From the NCBI GenBank assembly GCA_963758845.1, contig CAVWWX010000002.1, positions 2,418,001-2,482,000 of the forward strand: a DNA stretch of 64,000 nt. The letters are read 5' to 3'. Source of the DNA: JBDTSW01 sp963758845. Its GTDB lineage: Bacteria > Actinomycetota > Thermoleophilia > Solirubrobacterales > 70-9. Position numbers and translations under genes: made by a program. The notes below the pieces were generated by a model. That model was not told the DNA's origin. It ran no database searches and was given only the letters and a program-made list of their open reading frames with translations. How positions within the stretch are numbered: the stretch's first letter is position 1; each line of letters begins with the position of its first letter. Of the stretch, positions 44,434 through 52,804 are shown piece after piece.

Positions 44434-44808
44434 ATGGCCTCCGACGAGTCCAACGACGCGGCGGCGAGCGGCGGCGCGAACGCCGACCCGGACCGGCCGC
44501 AGGGGGTCTTCGGCAACCTGCCGCAGACCCGGCCCGGCGCCCGCAGCCCGCGGCGCGAGCGCGCCGGCGAGGCTCGGGTGAAGCGAGCCGCCGCGAAGCC
44601 GAAGCGGGCCGCGCCACCTCCGCGCGCGACACCCGCTGCCGAGCAGCAGCCCGCGAGCGCATCGCAGCCGCAGGCGGGCGAGCAGGGCAGCGGTATCGAG
44701 GACGTCGCCTGGGCCGGGGTCGCCGCCGCCGCCGAGGCGGCGACGATCGGCGTTCGCCTCGCCACGCGCGCGCTCGAGGCGATGCGGGACGCCGTGGACC
44801 GCCGTTGA
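44434..44808 (+). CDS. Low-complexity basic/Ala-rich hypothetical protein
   Basis: 124 residues. The first 85 are disordered and rich in Ala, Pro, Arg and Lys (GEARVKRAAAKPKRAAPPPR), followed by a helical C-terminus (GVAAAAEAATIGVRLATRAL EAMRDAV, too polar for a full membrane span). It resembles the disordered linkers placed before membrane proteins in actinobacteria. The stop abuts the next gene (TTGA overlap if that gene starts at TTG 44805). Codon use matches neighbours. Function unknown. Confidence 0.5.
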   Translation: MASDESNDAAASGGANADPDRPQGVFGNLPQTRPGARSPRRERAGEARVKRAAAKPKRAAPPPRATPAAEQQPASASQPQAGEQGSGIEDVAWAGVAAAAEAATIGVRLATRALEAMRDAVDRR

Positions 44809-44837
44809 CGGAGGGCCAGGCGTCGGCCCTACAGCGC

Positions 44838-45725
44838 ATGAAGCGCTGGTTGCGCGCATTCTGGGATCGCGCCTACAAGGAGAACATCACCGGTCTCTCG
44901 GGGATGGTCGCCTACAACCTCGTCCTCGCCCTGTTCCCGTTCGCGCTCCTGGTGTTGTTCGTCTTCGGGCAGATCCTGCAGTCGCCCGACGTCGAGGCCA
45001 ACGTGCTGGTGGACCTCCAGCGTGTGTTCCCGGCGGTTGAGCAGGACGAGCTGGCGCGCTACCTGGAGCGGATCCGGGAGTCCTCCACGACGATCGGCGT
45101 CGTCGCGGCAATCGGCGCCCTCTGGATCGGGACCTCCTTCTGGGGCGCGATGGACACCGCCTTCTGCCGGATCTACCACGTCGAGTGCCGCAGCTGGGTC
45201 GCCCAGAAGCGTTTCGCCCTTGTGATGCTCCTCGGACTCACCGTGTTCCTCGCGGCCAGCGTGATCATCCCGACCCTGGAAGGACTGATCGTCTCCAGCG
45301 CCGAGGATCTGCCGTTCGGCCTCGGGGAGATCCAGGGCCTGGCGAGCGTCCTGCTGTTGATCGGCGCGCTGATCGTGACGTTCGTCGTCGTCTGCTCGAT
45401 CTACTACTTCGTGCCCAAGGGCCATATCCCGTGGCGCGGGGTCTGGCCGGGCGCCCTCTTCTTCACGCTCACGATTGGGATCGCCAACGCCATCTTCCCG
45501 TTCTACCTCGCGGAGGTCTCGAACATCGACGCCGTGGGCGGGGCGATCGGCTTCATCCTGGTCGCCCTGCTGTGGTTCTACCTGGTCAGCCTGGGGCTCT
45601 TGGCCGGAGCGGTGATCAACGCCCTGCGGTTCGAGTTCCACGACACCGGCGGCCTCGACATGCCCGGCTGGACCGCCGAGCGGGACGCCCTGCCCGTCGA
45701 GAAGAAGGGACGGGCCGTTGAGTGA
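44838..45725 (+). CDS. YihY/BrkB-family inner membrane protein
   Basis: 295 residues from ATG 44838; TTG 44805 is another possible start. Six membrane segments: residues 22-45 (MVAYNLVLALFPFALLVLFV), 85-105, 130-150, 170-195, 205-230 and 240-265. Family blocks NITGLSGMVAYNLVLALFPF and WIGTSFWGAMDTAFCRIYHV are present, ending YLVSLGLLAGAVINALRF. Once called ribonuclease BN, the family has no proven activity. The last bases overlap the next gene. Confidence 0.9.
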   Translation: MKRWLRAFWDRAYKENITGLSGMVAYNLVLALFPFALLVLFVFGQILQSPDVEANVLVDLQRVFPAVEQDELARYLERIRESSTTIGVVAAIGALWIGTSFWGAMDTAFCRIYHVECRSWVAQKRFALVMLLGLTVFLAASVIIPTLEGLIVSSAEDLPFGLGEIQGLASVLLLIGALIVTFVVVCSIYYFVPKGHIPWRGVWPGALFFTLTIGIANAIFPFYLAEVSNIDAVGGAIGFILVALLWFYLVSLGLLAGAVINALRFEFHDTGGLDMPGWTAERDALPVEKKGRAVE

Positions 45726-46362
45726 GGAGCGGGCGCGGGTGCGCCTCCTGCCGGAGCGCCGCGAGCCCATCCCCTCGAGCGGAGCCGCGCGCTCGCTGCA
45801 GGAGGCCGAGGTTGAGATGCCTCGCGACCTGCTGGAGGAGCTCTGGCGGCCCGAGTACCTCGAGCGCCTGGCCCACGCCTATTGGCGCTACCTGCGCCGG
45901 ATCTCGCTGGGGCTCCTGCGCGTGGTCTACGAGCCGAACGCGCGCTCGATCGTGCTGCTGTTCAGGCCGCTGGTGCTGCTGCGCTTCCGCCGCCCCGAGT
46001 ACGTCACCCCGCCTGGCATGGGCCAGGTGACCTGGCCGATCGAGCGCGGGGTGCTGGTCGCGGGCGAGGGCCGTGGCCGCGGCTACCTGCGAATCAGGGT
46101 GCGCCGCCTGGAATCGGACCCTGCCGGCCCCGCGCTCCTTCACGTCAGCTCCGAGGTGGCGAACTTCTATCCCTTCCTTCGTTTCGGAGGCCCGTTGGCG
46201 AGGCTGGGCGCGCGCTTCTACAGCGCCACCCAGCTGCGGATCCACATCTGGGTCACGCATGGGTTCCTGCGCTCGCTGGCCCGGCTGGACCTGCCGCCGT
46301 CACCGGTCGGAGCGCTGCGGCCCAGTGAGGACGAGTCCGATCGCGACGGGGAGAGCGTCTAG
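45718..46362 (+). CDS. Hypothetical protein, 214 aa
   Basis: 214 residues from TTG 45718, overlapping the YihY gene by 8 nt. An Arg-rich N-terminus is followed by a helix with YLERLAHAYWRYLRRISLGL and a beta-rich core (GQVTWPIERGVLVAGEGRGR, YLRIRVRRLE, LLHVSSEVANFYPFLRF), then HIWVTHGFLRSLARL. No catalytic motif is visible. The coupling suggests that it acts with the YihY membrane protein. I do not recognise the family. TAG stop shared with the convergent reductase gene (CTAG). Confidence 0.75.
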   Translation: MSEERARVRLLPERREPIPSSGAARSLQEAEVEMPRDLLEELWRPEYLERLAHAYWRYLRRISLGLLRVVYEPNARSIVLLFRPLVLLRFRRPEYVTPPGMGQVTWPIERGVLVAGEGRGRGYLRIRVRRLESDPAGPALLHVSSEVANFYPFLRFGGPLARLGARFYSATQLRIHIWVTHGFLRSLARLDLPPSPVGALRPSEDESDRDGESV

Positions 46363-47279
46363 GCGCCGTCGGCCTCGGCCTCGAGCACGGCGGCGCTCAT
46401 GGCCTCGGGCAGCGTCACGGGGCTCACCTCGAACAGCTTCATCCCGGATGGGTCACGGACGATCGTCACGCTCTCGGCGCCCTCGATCAGCGGCCGCGCC
46501 ACCCCCGCGTCGACCGGGGTCACCAGGCCGACCCAGAGCGAGGAGAGCCACGGCGTGAGCACGGGGACGGGCACCCGGGGGCGAACGCGGATGCCCAGCG
46601 CCTCGGCGCACGCGTCCATCATCCCGGCGTAGGTCGTGACGTCGGGCCCGCCGATCTCGATCTCCAGGCCGTGCGCGGCCTCGGTCTCCGGCGCCTGCAT
46701 CAGGTAACGCAGCACGTCGGCGATCGCGATCGGCTGGGTCTGGGTCGCGGTCCATTTCGGCGTGATCATCACCGGCAGGCGCCGGACCAGGTAGAGCACC
46801 AGGCGGAAGGACTCGCTGCCGGACCCGATCACCGCGGCGGCGCGGAAGTACGTCACCGGCACCCCGGACTCCTGCAGCACCTCGGCGGTCTGGTGGCGGC
46901 TGGTGAGGTGCTTCGAGCCGCCCTCGGTAAGGCCGCCCAGGTAGATGATCAGCTTCACGCCGGCCTCGGCCGCCGCTCTGCCGAAGTTCTCGGCGGCGCG
47001 CTTGTCGCGGGCCGCGAAGTCGCTGTCGGCCGCACCCCTTCCCATCGAGTGGACCAGGTAGTAGGCGACGTCGACGCCCTCCAGGGCCGGCCCGAGCGTG
47101 TCGGGGTCGAGGACGTCGCCCACGGCGACGTCGCAGCCGGCGTCGGCCAGGTCGCCGGCCTTGGAGCGGTCTCGCACCAGACACCGGACCGCGCGCCCGT
47201 CCGAGGCGAGCTCGAGCGCCAGCAGGCGGCCGATGTAGCCGGTCGCGCCCGCGACCAGGAGCTTGGTGTCTGCGCTCAT
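46359..47279 (-). CDS. NAD(P)-binding, NmrA-like/atypical SDR protein
   Basis: 306 residues. Rossmann loop LLVAGATGYIGRLLALELAS at the N-terminus, then CLVRDRSKAGDLADAGCDVA. The SDR Tyr-x3-Lys is not seen in its usual place (YLVHSMGRGAAD, then IIYLGGLTEGG), as in NmrA-like and atypical type 5 members. It may act as a reductase, epimerase or redox sensor. Convergent with the 45718 gene. Confidence 0.85.
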   Translation of the reverse strand: MSADTKLLVAGATGYIGRLLALELASDGRAVRCLVRDRSKAGDLADAGCDVAVGDVLDPDTLGPALEGVDVAYYLVHSMGRGAADSDFAARDKRAAENFGRAAAEAGVKLIIYLGGLTEGGSKHLTSRHQTAEVLQESGVPVTYFRAAAVIGSGSESFRLVLYLVRRLPVMITPKWTATQTQPIAIADVLRYLMQAPETEAAHGLEIEIGGPDVTTYAGMMDACAEALGIRVRPRVPVPVLTPWLSSLWVGLVTPVDAGVARPLIEGAESVTIVRDPSGMKLFEVSPVTLPEAMSAAVLEAEADGA

Positions 47280-47301
47280 TCGCCTGCCTAACCCCGGGCC
47301 G

Positions 47302-48315
47302 TCAGCCGTAGCGCCCGCCGGTGACCTCGCGAAGCTTGGCCTGGTCGTGGCGCGCGCGCACGGTGCGCACGGTGCCCGACCGCGAGCGCATCACGAGCGA
47401 CTCGGTCGAGGCCTTGCCGCCGGTGTAGCGCACGCCCTGGAGCAGCTCGCCGTCGGTGACGCCCGTGGCGGCGAAGAAGACGTCGTTGCCCGCGACGAGA
47501 CGGTCGGCGTCCAGCACCTCGCCGAGGTCGTAGCCGGCGTCCTCGGCGGCCCTCCGCTCGCCGTCGTCGCGCGGCCACAGGCGGCCCAGGATCTGTCCGC
47601 CCAGGCACTTGATCGCCGCCGCCGAGATCACGCCCTCGGGCGTGCCTCCGATGCCCCACAGCAGATCCACCCCACCCTCGCCGGACACGGCGAAGAGCGC
47701 GGCCGAGACGTCGCCGTCGGTGATCAGCCGAACCCGGGCGCCGGCGTCGCGAACCGCGGCGATCCGCTCCTCGTGGCGGGGGCGGTCCAAGACGATCACG
47801 GTCACGTCGCCGGTGTCGGTTCCCTTGCGTTCGGCGACCTTGCGCACGACGTCGGGCAGCGGCTCGTCGAGGCTCAGCAGATCGGCGATCTCGGGGCCAC
47901 CGGCGAGCTTCTCCATGTACACGCAGGGGCCGGGGTCGTACATCGTGTCCCGCTCGGACAGGGCGATCACCGCCAGCGCGGAGGGCATCCCGCGAGCGGC
48001 CAGGCGGGTTCCCTCCAGCGGATCGACCGCGATGTCGACCTCGGGCGGGCTGCCGTCCCCGATCCGCTCGCCGTTGAAGAGCATTGGCGCCTCGTCCTTC
48101 TCGCCCTCGCCGATCACGACGATCCCGTCCATCGGCACGGTGTCCAGCAGCAGGCGCATCGCGTCGACGGCGGCCCCGTCGGCCGACTCCTTCTCGCCAC
48201 GGCCAACCCAGCGGGCCGCGGCCAGCGCGGCGGCCTCGGTCACCCGCACCAATTCCAGTGCGAGGTTGCGGTCGGGCTTGTCGCCTGAGCGGACGTCGTG
48301 GGAGATCACGGACAT
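47302..48315 (-). CDS. glpX: Fructose-1,6-bisphosphatase class II
   Basis: 337 residues from ATG 48315, 7 nt behind TAGCCT (48328-48323). GlpX features: VTEAAALAAARWVGRGEKES, metal ligands in VVIGEGEKDEAPML, DIAVDPLEGTRLAARG, and GIGGTPEGVISAAAIK. It removes the 1-phosphate of fructose-1,6-bisphosphate in gluconeogenesis. The pocket is complete, so activity is expected. Confidence 0.96.
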   Translation of the reverse strand: MSVISHDVRSGDKPDRNLALELVRVTEAAALAAARWVGRGEKESADGAAVDAMRLLLDTVPMDGIVVIGEGEKDEAPMLFNGERIGDGSPPEVDIAVDPLEGTRLAARGMPSALAVIALSERDTMYDPGPCVYMEKLAGGPEIADLLSLDEPLPDVVRKVAERKGTDTGDVTVIVLDRPRHEERIAAVRDAGARVRLITDGDVSAALFAVSGEGGVDLLWGIGGTPEGVISAAAIKCLGGQILGRLWPRDDGERRAAEDAGYDLGEVLDADRLVAGNDVFFAATGVTDGELLQGVRYTGGKASTESLVMRSRSGTVRTVRARHDQAKLREVTGGRYG

Positions 48316-48344
48316 GCGCGGGAGGCTATAGAGCACCGCGCCCC

Positions 48345-49370
48345 CTACCCCCACCGCGCGACGGCGATCAGGTCGCTCAGGCAGCCCTGGCCGGCCAGCT
48401 CGGGCCCGGCGCCGGGCCCGGCGATCCGGATCTCGCCGAGCGGGTCCGCCTCGCAGACGATCGCGTTCATGCGGCCGTCGATTCGAGCCAGTGGATCGGG
48501 GGGGCGCACGAACTGCGGCCCCACCCCGGCAGCCACCGCGCCGTTCTCGGCGACTCGGAGGGTTGCGACCTCGCGCAGCGCACCGCGCTCGCCCTCGCGG
48601 GCGGCGGCGAGTTCCTCTTCGCCGAGATCCGAAATGCCGCGGCGCGATACGTCATCCAGGGAAAGCTGGCGCCCGAACACGAGTGCCGACAGGATCATCA
48701 ACTTCGCGACGGAGTCGCGACCCTCCACGTCCGCCGTCGGATCGGGCTCGGCCAGACTCGCGGCCTGCGCTGTGGCGAGCGCGCGTGGGTACGCGGCCCC
48801 CTCGCCGACCTCGGTGAGAATCGCGTTGACGGTCGCGTTCAACACCCCTCGCACCGCCCGGGGCGTTGCCCCGGCCAGGCCCTCGGTCAGTGGGCCGATG
48901 ACGGGCGTTCCCGACATGACCGTGCTCTCCGCGCGGAACGCAAGACTGTTGGCCCGGGCCAACTCGACAAGTTCGACGCCGGCGACGGCTACCGGCCACT
49001 TGTTCGAGGTGATCACGCCGGTGCCGCGCTTGAGGGCCTCGCGCATGTGGGTCAGCCCGGGCTCTCCGTCGGCGGGGCTGGCCGTGGTCTCGATCAGCAG
49101 GTCGGTATCGACCTCTCGCAACGCCCGGGCGGCGGTCCGCCAATGCGTCGCGCCGGGGTGGTCGGTGAGCGGACGGCCGACGCCAGCGAGTTCGAGCAGA
49201 GTCGCGGGATCGAGACCTCCTTCGCGATGGATGAAGCCGTCGCGCGCGTTGGCGACGCCCACGAGCTCGACCTCCACGCCATAGCTCGTCCGGAGCTCCG
49301 CCCCCCGCTGGGCAAGCGCGTCGACGAGCCAGCGCCCGACGGTCCCAAAGCCAACGACGCAGATGCGCAT
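48345..49370 (-). CDS. hom: Homoserine dehydrogenase
   Basis: 341 residues, without the C-terminal ACT domain, so not expected to respond to threonine that way. NAD(P) loop VVGFGTVGRWLVDAL; GTGVITSNKWPVA; the family signature is EPDPTADVEGRDSVAKLMIL with catalytic Asp and Lys. The usual LNGTTN segment reads VLNATVNAIL. It reduces aspartate semialdehyde to homoserine. TAGCTT (49382-49377) ends 6 nt before the ATG. Confidence 0.93.
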   Translation of the reverse strand: MRICVVGFGTVGRWLVDALAQRGAELRTSYGVEVELVGVANARDGFIHREGGLDPATLLELAGVGRPLTDHPGATHWRTAARALREVDTDLLIETTASPADGEPGLTHMREALKRGTGVITSNKWPVAVAGVELVELARANSLAFRAESTVMSGTPVIGPLTEGLAGATPRAVRGVLNATVNAILTEVGEGAAYPRALATAQAASLAEPDPTADVEGRDSVAKLMILSALVFGRQLSLDDVSRRGISDLGEEELAAAREGERGALREVATLRVAENGAVAAGVGPQFVRPPDPLARIDGRMNAIVCEADPLGEIRIAGPGAGPELAGQGCLSDLIAVARWG

Positions 49371-49390
49371 CGGCCGAAGCTACCCGGCCG

Positions 49391-49882
49391 CTAGACCGTG
49401 CCGGGTGCTTTTCGCTCGCGCTTCTGCCCCACCTGCGAGCGCAGGAAGCCTGTGGCGGCGATCCCGATCGCGCACAGCAGGGCCAGCCAGTAGCCCCACG
49501 CGAGGCCGATGCCGAACTCCAGGCCCTGGTCGGGCGCGGGTCGGTCGAGGATGCCGTTGTAGCCGATCAGCATCACCGCGGAGAAGCCGGCGATCATCGT
49601 CATCTCGCCCGGCGGATAGGAAAGCTTGTGGCCCCGGATCAGGATGTAGCCGAGGATCGCCGGGGCGAGCGCGGCGGCCAGCAGGAACCAGCGAAGGATC
49701 GGGAACGTCTCGAACGCGGTGCACGAGGTGTCGCCGGTACCGCACAGCCACGCGTCCTGCGCGGCGCGCTCGGGCGTCTCTTCGAGCGTGTACCAGGGAA
49801 AGAAGAGGATGCTGAGGATGAGGAGGATCGAGCAGCCGCCGCCAAGCAGCGTCCGGTTGCGATCCAGGCGCGACAGATCCAT
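49391..49882 (-). CDS. Four-helix membrane protein, unknown
   Basis: 163 residues with four membrane segments: about 13-30 (LGGGCSILLILSILFFPW), 64-82, 93-108 and 128-148. The first loop carries two Cys (WLCGTGDTSC), possibly a periplasmic disulfide. The C-terminus is basic (QVGQKRERKAPG). TAGGCT (49897-49892) ends 9 nt before the ATG. No family recognised. Confidence 0.75.
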   Translation of the reverse strand: MDLSRLDRNRTLLGGGCSILLILSILFFPWYTLEETPERAAQDAWLCGTGDTSCTAFETFPILRWFLLAAALAPAILGYILIRGHKLSYPPGEMTMIAGFSAVMLIGYNGILDRPAPDQGLEFGIGLAWGYWLALLCAIGIAATGFLRSQVGQKRERKAPGTV

Positions 49883-49936
49883 CCCGGCGCGAGCCTATAC
49901 GCCGCGCCGCCCTCGCGCCACCGCGAACCGTCGCGC

Positions 49937-50845
49937 TCAGACCCTGCAGATGGCGTGGGTCACGGCTTGGGCGGAACTCATCCCGTCGTTACGCACGCCC
50001 CCCTGCCAACCGTCCTCCGGCGTGGTGTTCTCGACGTCTCCGAAATCGACCGGAAAGGTCTCGTGCACGCGAACCGAGCCGCCGGGACCAGCGATCGCGG
50101 TGCCGCCGCCGGTCACAGCCGCCCCGGGCTGGCAGATCGTCGAGGCCGCGGCCGATGCCGTGTCGCCGACCGAGAACCCCTCGGACTTGTACTTCAGATC
50201 CCAGCTTTCGGCCTTGCGACAGCTCACGTGAGCCGTGAGGTCCGCTTTGGTCCCGAAGGCGTTGACCGCGGTGGCCCTCCACCCGTCATCGGGCTTCTTG
50301 TCGGGGTCCCCGGCGTCGTAGGGAACGGTGGCCGCGACCAGCGGGTTCGTGGACTCGATCCCGCCGCCGATCGCACGGAAGCCGTCCGGGCAAGCGACCC
50401 TCACCGTCCGCTTCTTGTCGGGGTTGAAGGGCTTCGTGGCGCTCCGGAACTTCATCATCGACGGATCCGACTCACGACAGATCCCGAAGAAGCTCAGGTC
50501 CATCATGCCCCCGACGAGGTTGTAGCCCGCCGAGCGCCAGATAAAGCCGTCCTCGTCGACGGGATACGTCCCGCCCATCCTGGAGGCGGTGGCCGAGTTT
50601 CCGAGGTCAATGCCTCCGCTGATCGGCCGGTCGCCCTCGGGGCAGTTCACGAAGCTGTTGTACCCGGACCCGACGAAGTCCTCGGCGATGTTGCCACGGT
50701 AGTTCATCCCGCCGGCGTTCCCGAGGTCGTCACTTTCGTCGCCGGCGAGGGCAGCCGCGGGCGCCCCGAGAAGGACGGCGATCAGGAGTGCGGCGATCCC
50801 TGCCAGCACAACGACGAGGGTACCGCCGCATCCGAGCTCTGACAA
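49937..50845 (-). CDS. Secreted protein with C/GGG/DGW repeats, paralogue of 7557 gene
   Basis: 302 residues if started at TTG 50845; the start is uncertain, since the longer GTG start at 50884 would overlap the divergent LLM gene. The signal peptide (TLVVVLAGIAALLIAVLLGA, cleavage near AAALAG) is clear. The mature part repeats NCPEGDRPISGG, ACPDGFRAIGGG and ICQPGAAVTGGG, each followed by a ProxDGW or DEDGF turn and ending in Cys (GICRES, VSCRK, AICRV). Function unknown; the same repeat as in the protein at 7557-8405. Confidence 0.78.
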   Translation of the reverse strand: MSELGCGGTLVVVLAGIAALLIAVLLGAPAAALAGDESDDLGNAGGMNYRGNIAEDFVGSGYNSFVNCPEGDRPISGGIDLGNSATASRMGGTYPVDEDGFIWRSAGYNLVGGMMDLSFFGICRESDPSMMKFRSATKPFNPDKKRTVRVACPDGFRAIGGGIESTNPLVAATVPYDAGDPDKKPDDGWRATAVNAFGTKADLTAHVSCRKAESWDLKYKSEGFSVGDTASAAASTICQPGAAVTGGGTAIAGPGGSVRVHETFPVDFGDVENTTPEDGWQGGVRNDGMSSAQAVTHAICRV

Positions 50846-50868
50846 GGGCGTGGGCCGTCGGATAGGGT
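50839..50868 (+). promoter_or_regulatory. Leaderless promoter of the LLM oxidoreductase gene
   Basis: CTGACA (50839-50844), 18-nt spacer, TAGGGT (50863-50868), then 8 nt to GTG 50877. It overlaps the likely start codon of the divergent secreted protein gene. Confidence 0.6.
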
Positions 50869-50876
50869 CGCTCGCC

Positions 50877-51812
50877 GTGACCACGAGCCGTTGGGGACTG
50901 ACCTTGCCGCTGCCGCAGGTCCCGCTGCGCGATCAGGGCGAGTTGGTCCGGCGCGCCGAGGCCGCGGGCTACACGGACCTTTGGTCTGGCGAGACCAACG
51001 GGCCCGACGGCTTCACGCCGCTCGTGCTGGCCGTCGAGCAGGCCCCATCGATGCGGCTGGGGACGGGCGTGGTCGGCGTCTTCACCCGCGGCCCGGCGCT
51101 GCTCGCGCAGCAAGCGGCGGGGCTCGCCGACGCCTCGAACGGGCGGTTCGTCCTCGGCATCGGAGCCTCGTCCGACCGGATCGTCGAGGGCTGGAACCAG
51201 ATCCCGTTCGAGAGGCCGCTGAGCCGGGTCTCGGCCGCGGTGGACTTCCTGCGCCCCGCGCTCGCGGGTGAGCGCACCGAGACCGGGTTCAAGCTGGACA
51301 TGGCCCCGCCCCAGCCGGTGCCGATCGTGCTCGCCGCCCTGCGCGGCAAGATGCTCCGCCTCGCCGTCGAGAAGGCCGAGGGCGCCTTCTCCAACTACCT
51401 GCCGCTCTCGGGCGTCCCACAGGTGGTCGAGCAGCTCGACGGCGCCCCCGAGGGCTTCGAGCTGCTCTGCCGGTTCTTCTGCATCCCGGGGCCGATCGAG
51501 CAGACCGAGGCCCTAGCCCGGTTCATGTTCGCCTCCTACGCCACGGTGCCGGTCTATGCCAACTTCTTCCGCTGGCTGGGCCACGGCGAGGAGATCCAGG
51601 AGATGTGCGACCGCTGGGCCGCCAAGGACCGGCAGGGCGCCGCAGCCGCCGCCCCGTGGACCCTGGTCGAGGAGACTTTCCTGGTCGGCGAGCCGGCGGC
51701 GATCCGCGAGCGCCTGGGCGAGTTCGTCGCCGCCGGCGTCACCCTGCCGGTCCTCCTGCCGATCACGACGCCCGACAAGATGGGGGAGCTGATCGAGGCC
51801 CTCGGGCCGTAG
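50877..51812 (+). CDS. LLM-class flavin/F420-dependent oxidoreductase
   Basis: 311 residues. TIM-barrel luciferase-like fold: opening WGLTLPLPQ, RRAEAAGYTDLWSGETNGPD, GTGVVGVFTRGPALLAQQAA, GRFVLGIGASS, and the C-terminal GTPEEV-like region LVGEPAAIRERLGEFVAAG. Family members use F420 or FMN; short size and actinobacterial setting favour F420. Substrate unknown. Converges on egtD with two bases between the stops (TAGCGCTA). Confidence 0.88.
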   Translation: MTTSRWGLTLPLPQVPLRDQGELVRRAEAAGYTDLWSGETNGPDGFTPLVLAVEQAPSMRLGTGVVGVFTRGPALLAQQAAGLADASNGRFVLGIGASSDRIVEGWNQIPFERPLSRVSAAVDFLRPALAGERTETGFKLDMAPPQPVPIVLAALRGKMLRLAVEKAEGAFSNYLPLSGVPQVVEQLDGAPEGFELLCRFFCIPGPIEQTEALARFMFASYATVPVYANFFRWLGHGEEIQEMCDRWAAKDRQGAAAAAPWTLVEETFLVGEPAAIRERLGEFVAAGVTLPVLLPITTPDKMGELIEALGP

Positions 51813-51814
51813 CG

Positions 51815-52804
51815 CTAGAACGCCCGCGCCAGCGACAGCGCGTAGAGGCCCTTGGGGTCGGTCCACCAGTCGGTGAGCTCGAGCCCCGCGTCCGCGTAGC
51901 TCTCCTCGAGGCGCTCGCGGGTGAACTTGGTCGAGATCTCGGTGCGCATCTCCTCGTTGCGGGCAAAGTGGACCTGCATGTCGAGCTCGGTGACGTCGAT
52001 GAACTGCTCGTCGAGCGAGCGCAGCCGGATGTCCACCCACTCGTTGTCGGCGTCCCAGAAGGCGACGTGCTCGAACGCGTCGAGGTCGAAGTTGGCCCCG
52101 AGCTCGCGGTTCAGGACCCGCAGCACGTTCTTGTTGAACTCGGCCGTGACGCCCTCGGAATCGTCGTAGGCGGTCTCGAGAGTCGCCCGATCCTTGACCA
52201 GGTCGGTGCCCAAGAGAAAGCGGTCGCCCGGGTACATGAGCGTCGCGATCCGCGCCAGGAACGAGCGCCGCGAAGCCGGGCGGAAGTTGCCGATCGTCCC
52301 GCCCAGGAACGCGATCAGGGCGCCCTCCTCGCGCGGCACGCGCTCGAGGTGGGTCTCGTAGTCGCAGACGATTCCGTGCACGCGCAGGCCGGGGTACTCC
52401 TCGACGAGCTGAGCCGCGGTCTTCCGCGTGATCTCCTCGGAGATGTCCACCGGCACGTAGGTGTCGAGCAGCTCCGCCGTGGCCATCGCGTCCAGCAGCC
52501 AGCGCGTCTTGGTGGCCGAGCCCGAGCCCAACTCGATCAGGATCCCCGCCTGCGCGGCCTCCACGATCTCGTCGCTGTGGGCTTCGAGGATCGTGCGCTC
52601 GGCCCGCGTCGGGTAGTACTCGGGCAGCTCGGTGATGCGCTCGAAGAGCTGCGATCCGAGCTCGTCGTAGAAGTACTTGGGCGGCAGCTCCTTGAAGGGG
52701 CTCGACAGGCCCTCGCGGACGTCCTCGGCCATGCCGACGAACACGCCGCCGCGCGGCATGTGCACGTCGATCGCAATCGCCTCGGCTGTCAGCGGGGTCT
52801 CCAC
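51815..52804 (-). CDS. egtD: L-histidine N-alpha-methyltransferase (ergothioneine synthesis)
   Basis: 329 residues. SAM motif LIELGSGSATKTRWLLDA, and the histidine-binding region with YFYDELGSQLFERITELPEY, the GGTIGNFRP loop and DLVKD. It makes hercynine from histidine with three SAM. GTG start directly after the egtB stop (TAGGTG), so the two are one operon. egtA, egtC and egtE are not in the window. Confidence 0.96.
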   Translation of the reverse strand: METPLTAEAIAIDVHMPRGGVFVGMAEDVREGLSSPFKELPPKYFYDELGSQLFERITELPEYYPTRAERTILEAHSDEIVEAAQAGILIELGSGSATKTRWLLDAMATAELLDTYVPVDISEEITRKTAAQLVEEYPGLRVHGIVCDYETHLERVPREEGALIAFLGGTIGNFRPASRRSFLARIATLMYPGDRFLLGTDLVKDRATLETAYDDSEGVTAEFNKNVLRVLNRELGANFDLDAFEHVAFWDADNEWVDIRLRSLDEQFIDVTELDMQVHFARNEEMRTEISTKFTRERLEESYADAGLELTDWWTDPKGLYALSLARAF

